A DNA stretch of 64,000 nt. Origin: Ignavibacteria bacterium (GTDB lineage Bacteria > Bacteroidota > Ignavibacteria > Tepidaquicellales > Tepidaquicellaceae). The stretch lies in assembly GCA_041649015.1 (NCBI GenBank), contig JBAZNU010000009.1:31044-95043 (forward strand), read 5' to 3'. The notes beneath the pieces are model-generated. The model had not been told where the DNA came from and did not search any database. It worked only from the letters and a program-made list of their open reading frames with translations. Below, in pieces: positions 51,913 through 60,463 of this stretch. The translations under genes were made by a program, and so were the position numbers. Numbering within the stretch: position 1 is the first letter of the stretch; each line of letters starts with the position of its first letter.

Positions 51913-53109
51913 ATGGAACCAGTATTTAGCAAACAGGAAAGAAAAGGTCCGGTATTGTTTTCCAAGTATAACCGAGGTGATGCGATTAAAAAAGCATTAA
52001 AGTTAGGAAGGGAAGACATATTGTTTGAACTTAAGTCTTCGAAATTAAAAGGCAGGGGAGGTGCCGGATTTCCGACATCAACAAAATGGATGTTAACGGC
52101 AGCCGCGAAAGCAGAAGAAAAGTTTTTAATCTGTAATGCAGATGAAGGAGAGCCCGGAACGTTTAAAGACAGGGTATTACTAACAGAGTATCCCGAGCTT
52201 GTATTTGACGGAATGGTCGTCGGCGGGTTTACGATAGGTTCGAAATTAGGGATGGTATATTTACGCGGAGAATATGAATATATGAGAAAATATCTTGAAG
52301 ACTATCTTGAGAAGATGCGAAAAGATAATCTTTTAGGAAAAAACATACTCGGTTCCGGATTTGATTATGATATTGAAATCAGAATGGGTGCCGGTGCTTA
52401 CGTATGCGGAGAAGAGACGGCATTGATTGAATCGCTCGAAGGCAACCGCGGTGAAGCACGCAACCGTCCGCCTTACCCTGTAAACACAGGATACAACGGC
52501 AGACCAACCTCTGTTAACAACGTAGAAACCCTGGCAGCAGTTGCACACATAGTTACAAAAGGTGGTGACTGGTATGCAAAAGTCGGAACGGATAAATCCA
52601 GCGGTTCGAAGTTATTCTCGGTATCGGGTGATTGCGATAAGCCCGGTGTTTATGAACTTCCGTGGGGAACAAAGATAAGCGAGCTTTTAAAATTAGTAGG
52701 AGCAAAAGATGCGAAGGCAGTTCAGATAGGCGGAGCATCCGGAGTATGCATTGATGCTTCAAAGTTTGACAGAACCTTGGCTTACGAAGATTTAGCGACG
52801 GGAGGTTCAGTTATGATATTCGGAAAGAACAGAGATATGTTGAAGGTACTGAAGAACTTTATGGAATTCTTTGTGGAAGAATCATGCGGTCAATGTACAC
52901 CTTGCAGGATAGGAAATACAAAATTGCTTAAGGGTGTTGAAATGATAGAAAGAGGAGAGTTTACTTTTGACTACATCAACAAGCTGAAAGAGCTCGGCAC
53001 GACGATGCAGATAGCCTCGAAATGCGGACTGGGACAATCGAGTCCGAATTCGTTCATTTCGATACTTGAAAACTTTAAAGATGAAATATTAAATAAAACA
53101 GAAGCATAA
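51913..53109 (+). CDS. hydB: NuoF-like NAD(P)H-binding flavoprotein subunit of [FeFe] hydrogenase
   Basis: 398 residues, the core of NuoF/HydB without the N-terminal thioredoxin-like or C-terminal ferredoxin extensions. FMN and NADH sites: GRGGAGFPTSTKW (48-59), CNADEGEPGTFKDR (74-87) and GAGAYVCGEETALIESLEG (159-177). The N3-type [4Fe-4S] cluster ligands are C325, C328 and C331 (ESCGQCTPCRIG) and C371 (SKCGLGQ). It starts 1 bp from the hydA gene and passes electrons between NAD(P)H and the hydrogenase. No NuoE/HydC gene lies upstream. Confidence 0.92.
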   Translation: MEPVFSKQERKGPVLFSKYNRGDAIKKALKLGREDILFELKSSKLKGRGGAGFPTSTKWMLTAAAKAEEKFLICNADEGEPGTFKDRVLLTEYPELVFDGMVVGGFTIGSKLGMVYLRGEYEYMRKYLEDYLEKMRKDNLLGKNILGSGFDYDIEIRMGAGAYVCGEETALIESLEGNRGEARNRPPYPVNTGYNGRPTSVNNVETLAAVAHIVTKGGDWYAKVGTDKSSGSKLFSVSGDCDKPGVYELPWGTKISELLKLVGAKDAKAVQIGGASGVCIDASKFDRTLAYEDLATGGSVMIFGKNRDMLKVLKNFMEFFVEESCGQCTPCRIGNTKLLKGVEMIERGEFTFDYINKLKELGTTMQIASKCGLGQSSPNSFISILENFKDEILNKTEA

Positions 53110-53110
53110 A

Positions 53111-55030
53111 ATGGATAAGAATAAAAATTTAAGAACCCCTACGAGTCAGCAGCCTTTCAAGGTTGAAAAACCTGTTGACACAAATACTATTGGCGGGACT
53201 GTAACTGTTGAAATTAATGAGAAAAAAGTTTCTGTTCCACTTGGAACAACAATTTTAGAAGCATGCAAACAGAATCAGGTGCACATACCAACATTATGCC
53301 ACCATGATGACCTGTGTGTAGCGGGTGTTTGCAGAGTTTGCGCAGTTGAAGTAGAAGGGATGAGAACGCTTCAGGCATCATGTGCATTTCCTATTACTGC
53401 ACCTATTAAAGTAAAAACATCAACACCGCAGGTAAGAAAAGCAAGGAGACACATTATAGACTTGCTGCTTTCAGAACATTACGGTGAATGCTATTCATGT
53501 ATAAGAAATGGTAATTGTGAACTACAGTCGCTTGCCGAAGAATATGGAGTTGACGGTTATACATTCGGACACTGTGACACACCGGCTTATGAGATGGACA
53601 AATCGTCATACTCAGTAATCCGTGACATGAGCAAATGCATTCTATGCAAGAGGTGTGTACGCACATGCATTGACCTGCAGGAAGTCGGCGTGCTTGAATC
53701 GATAGATCGGGGCGACAAAACACATATCGGTACATTCATGGAAAAGCCGCTAGCAGACGTAATCTGCATAAACTGCGGTCAGTGTATAAACCGCTGTCCG
53801 ACAGCAGCATTACATGCAAACGACCCATCGGACGAAATATGGGCTGCGATTGATGACCCGAAGAAACATGTTGTTATTCAGACAGCACCTTCACCGAGAG
53901 CAGCGATTGCCGAGTGTTTTGGAATTGAACCGGGTACATCGCTTACACAGGAATTAAACACCGCACTTAAGAGAATCGGTTTCGATGCGGTCTTTGATAC
54001 AAATTTCACTGCTGACTTGACAATCATTGAAGAAGGTACAGAATTAATAATAAGATTATACAAAGCACTCGTAGGCGGTGACAAGAGCGTTGCGTTGCCT
54101 CAGTTTACAAGCTGTTCACCGGGATGGGTGAAATACATAGAGCATTACTATCCTGAATATCTTGATAATTTATCATCAGCAAAATCACCTCAGCAGATGT
54201 TCGGTGCAATCATTAAAACATTCTATGCACAGCAGATGAACATTGACCCGAAAGATGTAGTATCAGTGGCATTAATGCCGTGTTCAGCGAAAAAGTTTGA
54301 ATGTAACAGACCTGAAATGGATTCGTCCGGTTATAAGGATGTGGATTATGGTTTAACAACACGAGAAATGGCAAAGATGATAAAAGAAGCAGGAATTTAT
54401 TTGCCTGAAATGCCGAAGACACATTTTGACAGTCCTTTTGGTGATGCGTCCGGAGCAGGTTTAATATTCGGTGCTACGGGTGGTGTTATGGAAGCAGCTA
54501 TACGTTCAGTCGTTGAGTTTGTAACGGGTAACAAAGCAGAAGATATATTTGCAAATGCAAATGTCACTCCTGTCCGCGGATTTGATGGCGTTAAATATGT
54601 TGAACTTCCGATAGGCGATAAAGTAGGACCCGTACCTGATTTAATTAAGCATCTTGTACCAAATTGGGACTGGCTTAAGGGAGCAACGCTGAAAGTTGCA
54701 GTAGCACACGGAACAGCGAATGCGAAGAAAATCATGGACGATATAAAAGCAGGCGGCATATTCAGTCAATGTCACTTTATAGAGTTCATGGCTTGTCCGG
54801 GAGGGTGCATAGGCGGCGGCGGACAGCCGATACCGACATCTCTTGAAATCCGCAAAGCACGCGCAAAAGCTATTTATGCTGAAGACGAATCATTGGAATT
54901 AAGAAAGTCGCATGATAATCCTTACGTTACGATGATATATGAAAAATTCTTTACCGAAGGACCATGCGGCCATCTGTCCCACAAGCTCTTGCACACTCAC
55001 TATACGCCGAGAGGCAAGTTTATTTCTTAA
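53111..55030 (+). CDS. hydA: [FeFe] hydrogenase catalytic subunit with NuoG-like N-terminal clusters
   Basis: 639 residues. The [2Fe-2S] ligands are C63, C74, C77 and C91. The His-ligated [4Fe-4S] uses H123, C127, C130 and C136. Two ferredoxin clusters follow: C176, C179, C182, C186 and C219, C222, C225, C229. The H-cluster domain has motif 1 FTSCSPGW (C335-S336), motif 2 MPCSAKKFE (C391) and motif 3 FMACPGGCIGGGGQP (C562, C566). Canonical motif 1 is TSCCPxW, where the second Cys binds the cubane; here it is Ser. I recall the same variant in other NAD(P)-linked multimeric hydrogenases, but could not check. The small C-terminal domain is present. Maturases HydE, HydF and HydG are not in the window. 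Confidence 0.94.
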   Translation: MDKNKNLRTPTSQQPFKVEKPVDTNTIGGTVTVEINEKKVSVPLGTTILEACKQNQVHIPTLCHHDDLCVAGVCRVCAVEVEGMRTLQASCAFPITAPIKVKTSTPQVRKARRHIIDLLLSEHYGECYSCIRNGNCELQSLAEEYGVDGYTFGHCDTPAYEMDKSSYSVIRDMSKCILCKRCVRTCIDLQEVGVLESIDRGDKTHIGTFMEKPLADVICINCGQCINRCPTAALHANDPSDEIWAAIDDPKKHVVIQTAPSPRAAIAECFGIEPGTSLTQELNTALKRIGFDAVFDTNFTADLTIIEEGTELIIRLYKALVGGDKSVALPQFTSCSPGWVKYIEHYYPEYLDNLSSAKSPQQMFGAIIKTFYAQQMNIDPKDVVSVALMPCSAKKFECNRPEMDSSGYKDVDYGLTTREMAKMIKEAGIYLPEMPKTHFDSPFGDASGAGLIFGATGGVMEAAIRSVVEFVTGNKAEDIFANANVTPVRGFDGVKYVELPIGDKVGPVPDLIKHLVPNWDWLKGATLKVAVAHGTANAKKIMDDIKAGGIFSQCHFIEFMACPGGCIGGGGQPIPTSLEIRKARAKAIYAEDESLELRKSHDNPYVTMIYEKFFTEGPCGHLSHKLLHTHYTPRGKFIS

Positions 55031-55084
55031 TTTAAATAACAAAGTACGGGCGGTTATATGCCGCCCGAATAATTTAATACTAAT

Positions 55085-55429
55085 ATGGCAGCAAAGATTA
55101 AAAAGGCAGAAAAGAAAACTTTAAAGAAAAAAGCCGCAAAGAAGGTTGTAAAAAAGGCAGTTAAGAAAGCGGCTGCAAAGCAAATTTTGAAACCCACGAA
55201 AAAATTATTTGCGCTTGAAATAGCACTTCTCGATAAATTACAACTTGAGCTTTTTGAAGCGATAAGCCAGAAGCCGCAAACGATGAACTTTGACGAGATA
55301 AGACTTTTTGTGGATAATGTTTATATGGTACTTAACAAATGTGCTACGATAACGAAGGATATTAAGAATTCATTGCTTCAGAAGGATTATAAGGAATTGT
55401 TTACTGAGACGTACAATTCACCTGCATAG
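55085..55429 (+). CDS. Lys/Ala-rich small protein with helical C-terminal domain
   Basis: 114 residues. The first 40 are almost only Lys, Ala and Val in a histone-H1-like pattern (KKKAAKKVVKKAVKKAAAK), suited to binding nucleic acid or another polyanion. The rest (about 44-114) is a helical domain (LLDKLQLELFEAISQKPQ, FVDNVYMVLNKCATITKD) of no family I know. The coding sequence from codon 47 to the stop is duplicated at 61916-62122 without the basic tail. It follows hydA by 54 bp and ends at a terminator, so it may be cotranscribed with the hydrogenase. Confidence 0.75.
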   Translation: MAAKIKKAEKKTLKKKAAKKVVKKAVKKAAAKQILKPTKKLFALEIALLDKLQLELFEAISQKPQTMNFDEIRLFVDNVYMVLNKCATITKDIKNSLLQKDYKELFTETYNSPA

Positions 55430-55454
55430 GCTTAGAAGGTAATAGCAAAATAGT

Positions 55455-55486
55455 AAAGGGCGGAAGCGGAAGTTTCTGCCCTTTTT
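55455..55486 (+). terminator. Terminator of the hydrogenase / Lys-rich gene run
   Basis: Hairpin AAAGGGCGGAA with TTTCTGCCCTTT (one G-T pair) followed by T residues, 25 bp after the stop of the Lys-rich gene. The same hairpin is present in the second copy at 62148-62179. Confidence 0.8.
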
Positions 55487-55616
55487 GATTTCTAAATAGT
55501 TCATATTAATAAATAACGCACGACAAAATAAATGATAGTTTTATGATTGACACTGATTCATAACATTTATAGCTGACGATGATTTGGAGATTAATATTTT
55601 GAGTATAATCAATAAA

Positions 55617-55641
55617 AAACCCGCAGTATTATTGCGGGTTT
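55617..55641 (-). terminator. Terminator of the giant T9SS gene
   Basis: A 9-bp stem AAACCCGCA/TGCGGGTTT (55617-55625 with 55633-55641). On the minus strand it is followed by a U-run (A-tract at 55614-55619 on the plus strand). It lies 40 bp past the stop of the leftward gene. The second copy is at 62307-62331. Confidence 0.85.
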
Positions 55642-55681
55642 AAATAATTATCAATAATAAATAAGTAAATAAATGGACGAA

Positions 55682-58600
55682 TCATTTGAGAAGAACCATT
55701 TTCTTAACTGCTCTAAATTCCTTACCCTCGTTAACAAGTATTCTTGCGAAGTAAATTCCGCTTGCCATGTTTGGGCCGCTGAACTCGGTGATGTATTTAC
55801 CTGCTGAACGGAATTCGTTGTTTACAAGTGTTTTCATTTCTCTTCCGAGTATGTCATAGATTACAAGCTTTACCTTTGAGTCTTTCGGAAGATCAAATGC
55901 TATCTTCGTCGTCGGATTAAACGGGTTCGGGTAGTTCTGGTATAACTGATAAGTCTGCGGAATAATGCTTACAGATTCAGTCGGATTGTTATCAATTCTG
56001 CTGAATACCTTCTTAATGTCCGATTGAATTATGCCCTGCAGCTCTGAGTTATTTCCGGGTCTTTTGGTTTTCACTGTCTCGTTTAGTCTTTTCATTGTAT
56101 TAAGTTCTTTCTCTGCTTCCCGGCTACCCTCCTTTGATTTTTTTTGAAGTATTTGTATTTTTTCAGTCTGGGTTACTCTCTTGCTTTCGAGTATATCATT
56201 AACAGATTTCGATATTTCGTTTCTTTGTTTTTTCGTGAACTTTGTTGAATCATATCTGTCTGTGATATCAAATGCTGTTAACTGCTTTTTATCTGTTTTG
56301 CCGGTTAATCCTCCGCTGCTTCCTCCTATGCTGTCTAAAAGATGAGTGGCGGCAAAGTCCCAGGATGCAACAAGACCCTCATAAGTATAAGGATTCTGTT
56401 GTATGATAAGGTTAAACCCTTCAAGTGCAGATGTGTATTGTTTTAATGAAACCTTGCATTTTTGAATAAGGTAGAAGCACCTGTTTATGAGTTTTTCTTT
56501 TCCTTGATTGTTAAGAATTACTGTCTCGTAAAAGGTCTTCAAAGGAGACATTTTGCTGCCTGCACTGTCCTGCAGCAATGAGGAGAGGTATAGTTTATTC
56601 AGTACATCAATGCTTGCAGAACTATCAGGATATAAATTTAATAGTTCTATGCATTTTTGTTCTGTTACGGAGTATTGTCTCTTTCTTATGCTGATATTTA
56701 TGGAATCCGAGAGTGTTTTACAGCGTGAAACCTGCATTTCATTCCCATTTCCGCCATTACCTTTTTCGCTTCCTCCCTGTCCGGTGTTTTTTACGGCTAT
56801 TGTATCATTCACAAGCCCTTCTATGGATACTACTTCATAATCTCCCGAAAGCATGGCATTGCAGCTGTAGGGATAAAAATTAAATTCTACGGGTGTTCCG
56901 TTTACGGTTACATCTACGAATGCCTCTTCATCTACGTTATCAATTCTAAAACAATTGTAAGCTGCCGGATATTGCTGTTCGTTTATAGAAGGGAAGGTAC
57001 CGAATATGTGGTATGGCTTTTCGCCGTTCCCGCTATATTCGGATATATCAAATGTATTATCGCCGTTTTCAAGAAAAACGAATGAATTATCAACATATAC
57101 GTTTTTACTTTCATCGTTCATGGTATTGATTCTGTTGTATCCTCCTAAGTAATATTCATCGTTTGGACTCATGTTTAAATTGCTTTCTGAAAATCCCTGG
57201 ATTGATTTTGCTCCGATTATTTCCGAGTAAAACCGGTTATAATACAAATCTATACTTGAGTTTGTTGCTATAACGCCGTCTGAGAAGTTATTGAAATTAT
57301 TATTTTTAATAGTTCCTCCGCAGACTCCGTTAACAGCCGCTGCGATTGCAGATACTCCCGAAATGTTGTTAAAATAGTTGCCCTCAAGTCTTATTGGAGT
57401 TTCTGTTGCAGACAGAGAGCTGAACGAGGTTACCAAAGGACTGTTCGTGTTGGTTTCATTTATTATGAAGCTATTCCCGCCGATATAAGCATTTTCCCAC
57501 CTTGGGTTTTCGTAGTTGTTGTACTGATAATAGATTGCTCCTGACTTGAAATCCATATAAAACTGACTGCTGCTTATTGTAATATCATTGCAGTTAATAA
57601 TACTGAGAGCACAGTTTTGATATTGTGCATTCAATCCACCCTGAGGTTCGTAAGCTATATTCTTAAATACGGAATTTGAAATGTGTATATCCGTTCCGCC
57701 TATAAATGATAAACCTTCCCAGTAACAGTTGTTTCCGGAAAATTCTGTCATAGCAGGAGATGAATTTTGAGGTAAGATACCTGAATAAAAACTTCCTCCC
57801 GAGAATACAATTTTACCTTTCGGATTAAACTTAATTGTGGTTCCCTGATACAACCTTAATTCATGGTTGTTATTGAAAACAATGCTGTCGCACACAAATG
57901 TTGAAGAAGATACTTCCTCATCGCATACGAACGTTCCCCCTTCCTGCATTACGGGAGCGATTTTAAGAAGTTTTCCTTCGCCGGGCTGGAATTCTCCTGC
58001 ATTCACGTATTCGATTGCTGATTTATTGAAGTATGTTATAACCGAATCTGTATCTGCTTCTTTTATTACCCAGTTGTTAAATCCCGGCAATTGAGAGGAG
58101 TTAAACATTATTTTTAATACTCTTATGTCTCCGTAATCATTACTTTCATTAACCGGATAAGTTCTTTTGTTTACGGCATAAAGATACTTGCTTTTATCAT
58201 TCGGTTTTGCTGAATTTGGATTAGGATTAAAGAATCCCAACTCCCAGTATCTTTGCTCGCTGCAGTCGTTATGCCCGACTTGCATATTTGACCCTGTGCA
58301 CATTTCTGATATGTCGTTGTATGGAGCATAACTTATTATATTTTGTATGTAATCATGGTTAGCAGTGCCGCAGTCATTGCAATCCGGATATGTTACAATG
58401 TTTACAGTCAGTGTTTTATCATGTATTAAATGTTCATTTGTTTGATTCATCGGATACATGAAATCACCTATTTTTTTAAGCTTATAATTTAAGTCTGCAA
58501 CAAAATCCCATTTCTTCTGTCCGTAATAATTGAAATCTCTTTTGTGCGTAAAACTGTCCCTGTCAGTAGATGTTAATCCCCAGTTATAAGCGTTTTTTAT

Positions 58601-60397
58601 AGTGTCGGTTTGCTGAGTACTCGTGTATGAAAATTCGAGCATTATTTTTGCCCCATATGCCATGGATGTATGCATTAGCATGGAGATTTCCTCGTTAGTC
58701 GGCTCTCTTATTCCCCATTCGTTCGAGCCAGTTCCTTTTATGTTTTTCTCATCGCTGTTAATCTGATTTATTACTCCGTATATTAATCCTTTATCTCTGG
58801 CTTTCTTATAAAAATATTTTTGCTGCCGTATAAACCATGATATTGAAGGTTGTATTCCTTCGTCGGGTATATGTGTATATTGATGGTAATTATCTGCTTT
58901 TAATACTTTTCCATGAATATGTAATGTATCACTTATATCCGACAATACATTCGGATATCTTAAAGTATAATAAAACGGAAACCACTGTGTTATCATTATA
59001 TCGCTAAGAGCGCCGCAATCTATAGCTTTATTAATACAGATATCCCAATTCGCCTCATTAACTATGGTTGAGGAATTAACTGCTCTAAACGCAGGCCATC
59101 CCATAAATGCTTTAGGGTCAGTGATAAAAAGTAATGACATTTGATTATTGGAGTATCTTTTAATTAGCTTGTTAACTTCACCTATGCATTCTATATTTGG
59201 ATACTGAACTTCGTCAACCCAGAAATAACCAAGTCCGTTGTTTGTTTCAACAAATGCTTCGACTTCTTCTTTGATTCGTTCTCTAAAATGCCACCTATTA
59301 TTTGGAGGATAAGTTTGTCCTTGAACCCATGTATCAGTAAATAGATAATGCGCCCAGGAGTCGTCAACTCTAACGTAGTCAAGCCACACATCAATCTTTC
59401 CAAGCCATTTCACCTGATAGTCAACCTGACTTTGATATACTATTGTATCACCCTCTACCCTGCCGAAGGCTAATGAATCGGCAGACACGGATAGAAATTT
59501 AGCACTATCAGCACCAAGTTGATTAAATAATTCTATAAACTGTCCATCATAATACTGATTTTGCCCATCAGTTTTGAAAAAATTTCTTCCACAAATTGTG
59601 TAAGACTTAATATTATCACCGTTAAAATTATTAATAAGTATAGTAACTACGGTATCGTTAAAATGTGCTAAAGCAGAATCGGGAATTACTCTCATTCTTG
59701 GTTTCACAAACCATCGTATGCCGTGTTTTTTCTGTTTAACATCCGAATAAAGCCTTTCCCAGCCGGAACTGTTTATAGTATCATGTATCTGAGTTATATT
59801 ATTTGTCTGACTGCAGTTTTCATATAAATCTTTCACTATAAATCCTGAAGCATCTCTTCCAACAACACATCTGCGGCTTGTAACAGTTTCATTCACCCAA
59901 TATTCTGTTGTATCATGACCTGTAATATACTCTAATGAATCATAACCATAAGCAGGAAATATGTTTCTCCATTTTCCCGGTTTTTCTGCCTGATATGTGA
60001 ATCTCTGTCCATAAGCAGGACGTAGTATTTTTTCTCTTTCAAATATCAATGAATTGTCATTTGCAATGTTACGCCAGTTTGTTATTACCTGATTCATCTG
60101 CGATTGATAATTTCCGATGAGTTCAAAGAAGCCACCATCTTTTTGCCCTTTGCCTTGGAAAGTTGGATCTATTGTATCAAGATGTGCACAATAACTCTGC
60201 ATCAAATTGTAGGATAAATCCTGATACCATCGGTTATGGGAATCTGTTTCAAGAACATTTAAAAAGTAGTGGCTCATTGGTCCCAGATAAAACCCTTTTT
60301 TCATGTTCGGGTTGTTTTGTGAATTTAACTGTGACAAACTTGTGAATGCTATAATTACTACTGTAATTATTGCAAGTATAAATTTAAATTTCCTCAT
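55682..60397 (-). CDS. Giant T9SS-exported protein: unknown N-domain, beta-helix, TPR, coiled coil, sorting tag
   Basis: 1571 residues with a signal peptide (MRKFKFILAIITVVIIAFTSLSQ). Residues about 30-800 are one or more domains I cannot name; aromatic- and acid-rich stretches such as GLGYFWVDEVQYPNIECIG and DIMITQWFPFYYTLRYPN recall a glycosidase-type barrel, but no family motif is certain. Residues about 850-1150 are beta-helix repeats (IIGGTDIHISNS-like turns). Residues about 1220-1390 have TPR-like helices (KCIELLNLYPDSSASIDVL). A charged coiled coil spans about 1400-1480. The tag has YPNPFNPTTKIAF and GIYFARILVN. A second, 97% identical copy starts at the window's right edge. Confidence 0.82.
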   Translation of the reverse strand: MRKFKFILAIITVVIIAFTSLSQLNSQNNPNMKKGFYLGPMSHYFLNVLETDSHNRWYQDLSYNLMQSYCAHLDTIDPTFQGKGQKDGGFFELIGNYQSQMNQVITNWRNIANDNSLIFEREKILRPAYGQRFTYQAEKPGKWRNIFPAYGYDSLEYITGHDTTEYWVNETVTSRRCVVGRDASGFIVKDLYENCSQTNNITQIHDTINSSGWERLYSDVKQKKHGIRWFVKPRMRVIPDSALAHFNDTVVTILINNFNGDNIKSYTICGRNFFKTDGQNQYYDGQFIELFNQLGADSAKFLSVSADSLAFGRVEGDTIVYQSQVDYQVKWLGKIDVWLDYVRVDDSWAHYLFTDTWVQGQTYPPNNRWHFRERIKEEVEAFVETNNGLGYFWVDEVQYPNIECIGEVNKLIKRYSNNQMSLLFITDPKAFMGWPAFRAVNSSTIVNEANWDICINKAIDCGALSDIMITQWFPFYYTLRYPNVLSDISDTLHIHGKVLKADNYHQYTHIPDEGIQPSISWFIRQQKYFYKKARDKGLIYGVINQINSDEKNIKGTGSNEWGIREPTNEEISMLMHTSMAYGAKIMLEFSYTSTQQTDTIKNAYNWGLTSTDRDSFTHKRDFNYYGQKKWDFVADLNYKLKKIGDFMYPMNQTNEHLIHDKTLTVNIVTYPDCNDCGTANHDYIQNIISYAPYNDISEMCTGSNMQVGHNDCSEQRYWELGFFNPNPNSAKPNDKSKYLYAVNKRTYPVNESNDYGDIRVLKIMFNSSQLPGFNNWVIKEADTDSVITYFNKSAIEYVNAGEFQPGEGKLLKIAPVMQEGGTFVCDEEVSSSTFVCDSIVFNNNHELRLYQGTTIKFNPKGKIVFSGGSFYSGILPQNSSPAMTEFSGNNCYWEGLSFIGGTDIHISNSVFKNIAYEPQGGLNAQYQNCALSIINCNDITISSSQFYMDFKSGAIYYQYNNYENPRWENAYIGGNSFIINETNTNSPLVTSFSSLSATETPIRLEGNYFNNISGVSAIAAAVNGVCGGTIKNNNFNNFSDGVIATNSSIDLYYNRFYSEIIGAKSIQGFSESNLNMSPNDEYYLGGYNRINTMNDESKNVYVDNSFVFLENGDNTFDISEYSGNGEKPYHIFGTFPSINEQQYPAAYNCFRIDNVDEEAFVDVTVNGTPVEFNFYPYSCNAMLSGDYEVVSIEGLVNDTIAVKNTGQGGSEKGNGGNGNEMQVSRCKTLSDSINISIRKRQYSVTEQKCIELLNLYPDSSASIDVLNKLYLSSLLQDSAGSKMSPLKTFYETVILNNQGKEKLINRCFYLIQKCKVSLKQYTSALEGFNLIIQQNPYTYEGLVASWDFAATHLLDSIGGSSGGLTGKTDKKQLTAFDITDRYDSTKFTKKQRNEISKSVNDILESKRVTQTEKIQILQKKSKEGSREAEKELNTMKRLNETVKTKRPGNNSELQGIIQSDIKKVFSRIDNNPTESVSIIPQTYQLYQNYPNPFNPTTKIAFDLPKDSKVKLVIYDILGREMKTLVNNEFRSAGKYITEFSGPNMASGIYFARILVNEGKEFRAVKKMVLLK

Positions 60398-60463
60398 TTT
60401 AAAATTTATTTAAATTCTAAAAAATGTTTGATTTTAAAGTATCTCATAATTATCAGTATTTAA

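Noticed and set aside
51738..51929. 63-residue ORF before hydB (ATG version from 51795, Asn-rich)
   Set aside because: Low-complexity Asn/Gln content, no family, TTG start, and it overlaps the well-supported hydB start by 17 bp in another frame. It may be a chance ORF in AT-rich leader DNA.
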